In this document: in pieces, positions 1 to 4,980 of the stretch
How positions within the stretch are numbered: position 1 is the first letter of the stretch
Layout: every line of letters begins with the position of its first letter
Source of the DNA: Chitinophaga pinensis
Lineage (GTDB): Bacteria > Bacteroidota > Bacteroidia > Chitinophagales > Chitinophagaceae
Direction: 5' to 3'
Assembly (NCBI GenBank): GCA_945872805.1
Contig: CAMCBE010000115.1
Span: 1 to 6,466 of the forward strand
Length of the DNA stretch: 6,466 nucleotides
Notes under the pieces: generated by a model
What the model was told of the DNA's origin: nothing
Database searches by the model: none
Seen by the model: only the letters and a program-made list of their open reading frames with translations
Position numbers and translations under genes: made by a program

Positions 1-709
1 AAACAGGAAGAAAAATAATCCCAATGATGAGTAAAATATACATTGCTTTTGGACTTTTTTCTAACTTTTCATCAGAAGTTGTTTTGGGTAATTTAGCATA
101 AGCAAAAATTATAGCAGCTATGATAAATAAACCAGCAAGAAAAAAGTAAAGCGTTTGTATGTTTTCAATACGGGCTTGTTTGCCACTAGAGAGACTGCCA
201 AATAACAGAAAACTAACCAACAATGGGCCAAGTAATGAACCAAAGGAATTTAAACTCCCTCCCATATTTAGTCGATGAGCTCCAGTTTCTGGAGTTCCAA
301 GAGCAATAGCAAATGGCTGAGCAGCTGTTTGCTGTAACGAAAAGCCTAAGGCAATAATAAAAAAGGAAATCATCACAAGTCCAAATGTAGCTTTACCTGA
401 ACCACTAATAAAAGCAAGTGCTAAGGCACCGACTACCGAAATCAATAGGCCATAAATAATGCCTTTTTTGTATCCGATTTTATTTAGTACGTCTGTTCCC
501 GAAATAGTAGAAATAACAAATAAAATCAATGAACCGTAAAAATATGCACTGTAAAAGGCAGATCCTACTAACTGTGATTGTATTTGATCAAGCTTAAAAA
601 AATCCTTACAAAAGGGTATAAAAATGCTGTTTGAGGCAGCAACAAAACCCCAAAAGAAGAATACTGTAATTAAAACACCAAATTGTGACCATTTTGTTTG
701 CTGGCTCAT
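1..709 (-). CDS. FHS-family (FucP/GluP-like) sugar:H+ symporter, N-terminal 236 residues, cut by window edge
   Basis: Inner-membrane MFS carrier, probably importing a hexose such as glucose, galactose or fucose with protons. The frame opens with ATG at 709-707 and stays open to the left edge, giving 236 residues of a protein that is usually 400-500 long. The translation is strongly hydrophobic, with membrane segments near residues 10-32, 48-69, 82-101, 107-128, 151-171 and 186-205, and a seventh starting near 222. Family marks are FFFWGF (17-22) in TM1, KIGYKKG (77-83) before TM3, the QQTAAQPF stretch (126-133) ending TM4, and GGSLNSFGSLLGP (150-162) in TM5, which corresponds to the FHS 'NSxGxxxGP' signature. 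The charged loop at 206-221 joins the two halves. It is transcribed away from glgA and may share its control region. Family assignment is good; the substrate cannot be read from this half. Confidence 0.85.
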   Translation of the reverse strand, partial: MSQQTKWSQFGVLITVFFFWGFVAASNSIFIPFCKDFFKLDQIQSQLVGSAFYSAYFYGSLILFVISTISGTDVLNKIGYKKGIIYGLLISVVGALALAFISGSGKATFGLVMISFFIIALGFSLQQTAAQPFAIALGTPETGAHRLNMGGSLNSFGSLLGPLLVSFLLFGSLSSGKQARIENIQTLYFFLAGLFIIAAIIFAYAKLPKTTSDEKLEKSPKAMYILLIIGIIFLPV

Positions 710-757
710 AGACTAGTTTTTATTATTAACATTGAAAGTAAAAAGATTTATTTATAT

Positions 758-789
758 CTAAAATATTTTGTTCTTTACCAAAGAACAAT
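758..789 (-). promoter_or_regulatory. Candidate Bacteroidota-type promoter for the FHS transporter
   Basis: Read on the minus strand, ATTG (789-786) is followed after 20 bases by TATTTTAG (765-758). Each differs by one base from the Bacteroidota consensus (-33 TTTG, -7 TAnnTTTG). Transcription would start near 752, giving a leader of about 43 bases. The spacer is almost exactly the palindrome at 768-788, as expected if a repressor blocks the promoter. On the plus strand an exact TTTG (767-770) and, 21 bases on, TAATTCTT (792-799, a poor -7 match) could serve glgA. Such short matches are common in AT-rich DNA, so this is tentative. Confidence 0.3.
768..788. promoter_or_regulatory. Perfect 21-bp palindrome in the divergent FHS transporter/glgA intergenic region; candidate operator
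   Basis: TTGTTCTTT (768-776) and AAAGAACAA (780-788) are exact reverse complements separated by ACC. The site lies 39 bases before the glgA start and 59 bases before the transporter start, in the only divergent intergenic space of the window. No T-tract follows either arm and the site precedes both genes, so a terminator is unlikely. A dimeric repressor or activator site controlling one or both directions is the natural reading. The regulator is unknown; a LacI-family sugar regulator would fit the genes, but this is inference. Confidence 0.5.
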
Positions 790-826
790 AATAATTCTTA
801 AATTCAACACGAGTTAAATTTTTTTC

Positions 827-2239
827 ATGGAAATCTTACATGTAGCGGCAGAATGTTACCCTGTTGCTAAAGCGGGTGGTTTAGGTGATGTTGTTGGGGC
901 TTTGCCTCGTTTTCAAGCAGAATTAGGGCATAATGCCAAAGTGGTCATGCCCATGTATCGTACTGAATACCTGTATTCACATCATTGGGAAGTAGTTCAT
1001 AAAGGAGGTGCAAATCTTGGCCATCGATGGTTTGATTATACTGTTATCAAAGAATCAACTTCTGCCCAAGGATTTGATCTCTATCTATTAGATATTCATG
1101 GCTTGCTAGACCGTGAAAAGATTTACGGATATGAAGATGATGTTGAGCGGTTTTGTGCTTTTCAGATTGCTGTACTGAGCTGGATTAATGCCTGGGATAC
1201 CTTGCCTCACGTTATTCATGTTCATGACCATCATACTGCATTGATTCCATTTATGATGAAACATTGTTTTGGATTCAAACGACTTGAAGGTGTACCCAGC
1301 GTTCTAACGATTCATAATGCCCAATATCAAGGGTCATTTAGTTGGGATAAAACTATGTATATCCCTCATTGGGATAGTTGGAAGAGGGGACTTCTTGAAT
1401 GGAATGGATCAATAAACCCCCTTGCTGCAGGTATTCGCTGTGCCTGGAACGTTACAACAGTGAGTAATACCTATTTGAATGAGATGAAGATCAGCAGCAA
1501 TGGGCTTGAATCACTATTTGAATATGAAAAAGGTAAATGCTCTGGAATAATCAATGGCATTGATTACCAAGTATGGGATAGTTCACATGACACATATATT
1601 ACTAATCACTTTACTGCATCTGATGTAGAAGTAGGAAAAGAAAAAAATAAAGCGCTGCTTTGCGAACGCTTTAATTTAGATCCCCAAAAACCATTATTCG
1701 TTTTCATTGGCCGTTTAGTAGGTGAAAAGGCCGCTGATCTTCTCCCACAAGTTATTAACGACAGCTTTCGCTATTTAGGACGAAAAATGAATTTTCTTAT
1801 CCTAGGCAGCGGTGAAAGGAATGTAGAAGAGAAGTTAGTTCATTTGAAATCCATAAGCATGAAAGACTATGAAGTATATATTGGATATAATGAATCATTA
1901 AGTCACTTAATGTATGCAGGTGCAGATTTTTTGTTAATGCCATCCCGTGTTGAACCATGTGGTTTGAATCAAATGTATGCAATGCGATATGGGACAATCC
2001 CGTTGGTTAGAAATACTGGGGGACTTGTAGACACCGTAATAGATGTTGACAATCAAGATGGATACGGAATTACGTTTAATGACGCTACCGTGGGGGATAT
2101 AACCCACGCAATTTATCGTGCGTTGGAATTATATACTCAAATTGAAGTTTTCCGTAGTTTACAAAAAAAGACCATGAAATTGGATTTCAGTTGGAACCAA
2201 AGTGCTCAACAATATGTTGATCTATATCATAATATGTAG
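827..2239 (+). CDS. glgA: Glycogen synthase, ADP-glucose type (GT5)
   Basis: Cytoplasmic enzyme that adds glucose from ADP-glucose to the growing alpha-1,4-glucan chain. The 470-residue length is normal for bacterial GlgA (about 477 in E. coli). The N-terminal GT5 domain starts with the KxGGL motif as KAGGLGDVVGALP (residues 15-27), whose Lys15 contacts the nucleotide sugar, and holds HDHHTAL (133-139) and TIHNAQYQG (161-169, with the expected active-site His163). The C-terminal Rossmann domain holds FIGRLVGEKAADLL (293-306; Arg296 and Lys301 match the catalytic R/K pair), SRVEPCGLNQMYAMRYGT (373-390; catalytic Glu376) and NTGGLVDTV (396-404). All key residues are present. The ATG at 827 is preferred because the motif begins at the usual distance from it; upstream is an A/T-rich stretch without Shine-Dalgarno, normal in Bacteroidota. 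glgC follows after 24 bases, so the two are almost surely one transcript. Confidence 0.96.
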   Translation: MEILHVAAECYPVAKAGGLGDVVGALPRFQAELGHNAKVVMPMYRTEYLYSHHWEVVHKGGANLGHRWFDYTVIKESTSAQGFDLYLLDIHGLLDREKIYGYEDDVERFCAFQIAVLSWINAWDTLPHVIHVHDHHTALIPFMMKHCFGFKRLEGVPSVLTIHNAQYQGSFSWDKTMYIPHWDSWKRGLLEWNGSINPLAAGIRCAWNVTTVSNTYLNEMKISSNGLESLFEYEKGKCSGIINGIDYQVWDSSHDTYITNHFTASDVEVGKEKNKALLCERFNLDPQKPLFVFIGRLVGEKAADLLPQVINDSFRYLGRKMNFLILGSGERNVEEKLVHLKSISMKDYEVYIGYNESLSHLMYAGADFLLMPSRVEPCGLNQMYAMRYGTIPLVRNTGGLVDTVIDVDNQDGYGITFNDATVGDITHAIYRALELYTQIEVFRSLQKKTMKLDFSWNQSAQQYVDLYHNM

Positions 2240-2263
2240 TAAATTAGACCCAACATTATACTC

Positions 2264-3538
2264 ATGAATAAAAATGTTATTGCAGTGATATTAGGCGGTG
2301 GTGCTGGTTCTCGTTTGGCTCCCCTCACTTCAACACGAAGTAAACCAGCAGTACCTATAGCAGGTAAATATAGATTGGTTGATATCCCTATTTCAAATTG
2401 CTTAAATTCTAATATTGGTAGAATTTACGTATTAACACAATTCAATTCAGCATCACTCAATAAGCACATTAAAAACACATATCATTTTAGTGCATTCAGT
2501 GCTGCGTTCGTTGATATTATTGCGGCAGAACAAACTCCTGATAACCCAGCATGGTTTCAAGGCACTGCTGATGCTGTAAGGCAATCATTGAGGCATATGT
2601 CACAACAAGATTTTGAATATGTACTGATTTTATCCGGAGATCAGTTATATCAAATGGACTTTGATGAAATGATCAATAATCATGTTAATAGTAAAGCAGA
2701 TATTTCTATTGCCACAATTCCAGTTGGACCTCAAGAAGCAACTGAATTTGGCATCTTGAAAAAATCGGAAGGGAATGTGATTACGTCCTTTATTGAAAAA
2801 CCCAAAAAAGAAGTACTTAAGGAATGGGAAAGTGATACGGGTGATGCAATGAATGTGCTCAGCAGAAAGTACCTAGCAAGTATGGGCATTTATATTTTCG
2901 GACGGAAAGTCTTGTATGATTTACTGCAAGAAGCAGCAAAAGATGCTACTGATTTTGGAAAAGAAATAATCCCATTTTCAATTAGTAAATACCAAGTGGT
3001 AAGTTTTCAATACGATGGATATTGGACTGATATTGGAAATATAAGCTCCTTCTTTGAGGCTAATTTGGCATTAACACAAGACATGCCGGAGTTTAATTTA
3101 TTTGATAATACAAAAGCTGTTTATACAAGGGCCAGAATGTTACCCCCTGCAAAAATTAGTGGTTCTACCCTTGAAAAAACCATTATTGCCGAAGGGTGCA
3201 TAATTAACGCATCTAGAATTGAGAATTCAGTTATTGGTATCCGAACACGCATAGGTTACGGAACAAATGTTGTAAGTTCCTATATCATGGGTACAGATTT
3301 TTATGAAACCCTAGAAGATATGAATTCATCCGTTGAAAGAGGAATACCCAAACTTGGAATTGGCGAACGGTGTTATATCAAAAATGCTATCATTGATAAA
3401 AACTGTCGGATTGGTAATGATGTACGCATAAATGGAGGAAAACATTTATCGAACTCGGATCATTCTTTGTATGCCATTAAAGATGGTATTGTAGTGGTTA
3501 AAAAAGGTGCTGTTTTACCGGATGGCTTTGTAATTTAA
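2264..3538 (+). CDS. glgC: Glucose-1-phosphate adenylyltransferase (ADP-glucose pyrophosphorylase), plant/cyanobacterial-like
   Basis: Makes ADP-glucose from glucose-1-phosphate and ATP, the committed step of glycogen synthesis and donor supply for the preceding glgA. The 424-residue protein is full length. The nucleotidyltransferase domain shows GGGAGSRLAPLT (11-22) and the downstream KPAVP (27-31), YRLVDIPISNCLNS (36-49), WFQGTADAVRQ (97-107), LSGDQLYQMD (123-132; catalytic Asp126), FIEKP (176-180; Lys179 contacts glucose-1-phosphate), SMGIYIF (206-212) and YWTDIG (253-258). After about residue 290 comes the left-handed beta-helix allosteric domain, ending DGIVVVKKGAVLPDGFVI (407-424). Many stretches resemble cyanobacterial and plant enzymes more than E. 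coli GlgC, including VLTQFNSASLN (56-66), AIIDKN (375-380) and the C-terminus. Lys379 and Lys414 align with lysines that bind 3-phosphoglycerate in those enzymes. The start at 2264 puts the GGG motif at the usual place; no Shine-Dalgarno is visible. Confidence 0.96.
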   Translation: MNKNVIAVILGGGAGSRLAPLTSTRSKPAVPIAGKYRLVDIPISNCLNSNIGRIYVLTQFNSASLNKHIKNTYHFSAFSAAFVDIIAAEQTPDNPAWFQGTADAVRQSLRHMSQQDFEYVLILSGDQLYQMDFDEMINNHVNSKADISIATIPVGPQEATEFGILKKSEGNVITSFIEKPKKEVLKEWESDTGDAMNVLSRKYLASMGIYIFGRKVLYDLLQEAAKDATDFGKEIIPFSISKYQVVSFQYDGYWTDIGNISSFFEANLALTQDMPEFNLFDNTKAVYTRARMLPPAKISGSTLEKTIIAEGCIINASRIENSVIGIRTRIGYGTNVVSSYIMGTDFYETLEDMNSSVERGIPKLGIGERCYIKNAIIDKNCRIGNDVRINGGKHLSNSDHSLYAIKDGIVVVKKGAVLPDGFVI

Positions 3539-3552
3539 TTCAGCTTCCCCGA

Positions 3553-3566
3553 GGTTTTTCAAAACC
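3553..3566 (+). terminator. Weak hairpin plus T-run after glgC; possible terminator
   Basis: GGTTTT (3553-3558) and AAAACC (3561-3566) are exact inverted repeats; a realistic fold pairs GGTTT with AAACC around a four-base loop. A run of five T (3569-3573) follows two bases later. It lies 14 bases after the glgC stop, where a terminator or attenuator would be expected. The stem is short and AT-rich, so at best it would end only part of the transcripts. Confidence 0.3.
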
Positions 3567-3591
3567 AATTTTTGTATTTACCAATTTTTGT
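3565..3591 (+). repeat. Two tandem copies of an 11-bp direct repeat in the glgC-transporter gap
   Basis: CCAATTTTTGT occurs at 3565-3575 and again at 3581-3591, a 16-base period. Each copy contains AATTTTTG, one base off the Bacteroidota -7 element TAnnTTTG. The pair could be binding sites for one regulator on adjacent helical turns, a promoter element, or a small chance duplication. No clear -33 partner was found for the second copy. Confidence 0.4.
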
Positions 3592-3614
3592 GTATTTTTT
3601 ACACAGAAATACAC
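3590..3614 (+). promoter_or_regulatory. Overlapping inverted repeats in the leader of the SLC45-type transporter
   Basis: GTGTATTT (3590-3597) and AAATACAC (3607-3614) form a perfect 8-bp inverted repeat with a 9-base loop, ending 9 bases before the chosen ATG at 3624. The same left arm can instead pair as GTGTA (3590-3594) with TACAC (3600-3604) around five T. The two folds exclude each other. The site may be a DNA operator or an RNA structure that affects translation start. The sequence does not match the palindrome upstream of glgA. Function is inferred only. Confidence 0.4.
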
Positions 3615-3623
3615 TTAAGAGAA

Positions 3624-4961
3624 ATGGGGAAAATTGCAGAAAATATTAGTTCAATCAATAAACCTACTCTAAGCTTCTGGCAAATTTGGAATATGTGTTT
3701 TGGGTTTTTTGGAATACAATTCGGCTGGAGCTTGCAGATGGGTAATATGAGCGCTATTTATGAATTTTTAGGGGCTAAACCTGAAGAAATACCCGGACTT
3801 TGGTTAGCTGCACCCATGACCGGATTAATCATACAGCCTATAGTTGGCTATTTCAGTGATAGAACATGGCACCCAACCTGGGGGCGTAGACGACCTTACT
3901 TTTTACTGGGAGCAATTCTTAGTTCTATTGCATTATTCTTCATGCCCAATTCTCCCACAGTTTGGATTGCAGCCGGTACATTGTGGATTCTAGACTCCTG
4001 TATCAACATTTCAATGGAACCATTTAGAGCATTTGTAGCTGATAACCTAAATGAAAAACAACGATCATATGGGTATGCACTACAAAGTATGTTTATTGGA
4101 GGTGCTTCTTTTATTGCAGGCTTCCTTCCAACCTTATTAGTATATTGGTTTGGAGTATCTAGAAATAAAATCAATGGTGGAATTCCTGAAAATATTGTTT
4201 GGTCATTTTATATCGGAGCATTCGTTTTTCTTTTAGCTGTATTGTACACTGTATTTAAAAGCAAAGAATACCCTCCACAAGAATCAGTAGAGATTTCAAC
4301 AGGTACTAATAAACATATTTTTACTGAGATTTGGACATCCATTTTGCAGATGCCTTCGCAAATGAAGCGATTGGCCATTGTGCAATTTTTAACATGGCCA
4401 GGTCTTTTTTTAATGTGGTTTTATTACAGTACAGGTGTTGCTGTAAATATCTATGGGGGAGACGCGCATGCTGCTGAAAATTCTAAAGAGGCAATTAACT
4501 TTTCTAGAGGAATTGAATTCGCCAATTCAACTTCCGCTATTTTAAATTTAATTACTTTCTTCTTCTCTTTTTCGATTCCCTTCATTGTTGGTAAAATCGG
4601 TAATAAACTGACACATACTATTTGTTTAATCATTGGCGGATTAGGTCTAATTTCTGTCAATTATATTCATGAGCCCAGTCTTCTCTTTTTATCAATGAGT
4701 ATGGTTGGAATTGCATGGGCATCTATTCTATCTATGCCCTATACTATGTTAGCAGGAAGTATTCCTCCTACAAAGATGGGCATATACATGGGCATTTTTA
4801 ATTTCTTTATTGTTCTCCCTGAAATAATTGCGTCATTGACATTTGGAAAGATAATGAATGATTATCTTCACAACGATCGATTGCTTGCTGTTTTAATAGG
4901 GGGATTTTTGTTAGTCACTGCAGGTATAGTTTGTGCATTTATCGTTCGCGAAGAAAAATAA
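3624..4961 (+). CDS. SLC45/GPH-like MFS sugar transporter, likely maltose or other alpha-glucoside carrier
   Basis: Twelve-segment inner-membrane carrier of 445 residues, probably a proton symporter for disaccharides or short maltodextrins. The loop between TM2 and TM3 carries the sucrose/SLC45-type signature GYFSDRTWHPTWGRRRP (residues 75-91), followed by SMEPFRAFVAD (130-140) in and after TM4. The C-terminal half shows WASILSMPYTMLAG (365-378) and MGIYMGIFNFFIVLPE (385-400), typical of the bacterial SLC45 branch. Membrane segments are visible near 24-42, 58-78, 93-107, 113-132, 150-175, 190-212, 249-270, 305-325, 330-350, 353-371, 383-405 and 420-441, with a cytoplasmic loop at about 213-245. 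The ATG at 3624 is chosen over an in-frame TTG at 3588: the latter adds 12 unconserved-looking residues and starts inside a repeat and palindrome, while 3624 follows an A/G-rich stretch (AAGAGAA). A GH13 alpha-glucan hydrolase follows after 19 bases, supporting an alpha-glucoside substrate, though sucrose or another sugar is possible. Confidence 0.9.
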   Translation: MGKIAENISSINKPTLSFWQIWNMCFGFFGIQFGWSLQMGNMSAIYEFLGAKPEEIPGLWLAAPMTGLIIQPIVGYFSDRTWHPTWGRRRPYFLLGAILSSIALFFMPNSPTVWIAAGTLWILDSCINISMEPFRAFVADNLNEKQRSYGYALQSMFIGGASFIAGFLPTLLVYWFGVSRNKINGGIPENIVWSFYIGAFVFLLAVLYTVFKSKEYPPQESVEISTGTNKHIFTEIWTSILQMPSQMKRLAIVQFLTWPGLFLMWFYYSTGVAVNIYGGDAHAAENSKEAINFSRGIEFANSTSAILNLITFFFSFSIPFIVGKIGNKLTHTICLIIGGLGLISVNYIHEPSLLFLSMSMVGIAWASILSMPYTMLAGSIPPTKMGIYMGIFNFFIVLPEIIASLTFGKIMNDYLHNDRLLAVLIGGFLLVTAGIVCAFIVREEK

Positions 4962-4980
4962 TATTAATAAAATCTTTTTT

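Noticed and set aside
1797..1997. 66-residue open frame on the minus strand
   Set aside because: Lies wholly inside glgA over its conserved C-terminal catalytic motifs; His/Leu-rich translation with no recognisable family. A shadow of the real gene.
2240..2263. Possible regulatory element between glgA and glgC
   Set aside because: The 24 bases contain no inverted repeat, Shine-Dalgarno or promoter-like sequence that I can support.
3896..4174. 92-residue open frame on the minus strand
   Set aside because: Antisense to the membrane segments of the SLC45-type transporter; no domain or credible start context.
4451..4660. 69-residue open frame on the minus strand
   Set aside because: Antisense to the same transporter gene; low-complexity Lys/Ile-rich translation, explained as a shadow.
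4962..4980. Possible terminator or separate promoter between the transporter and the GH13 gene
   Set aside because: Only 19 A/T-rich bases with a short T-run and no stem; too short for a promoter and without a hairpin. Co-transcription is simpler.
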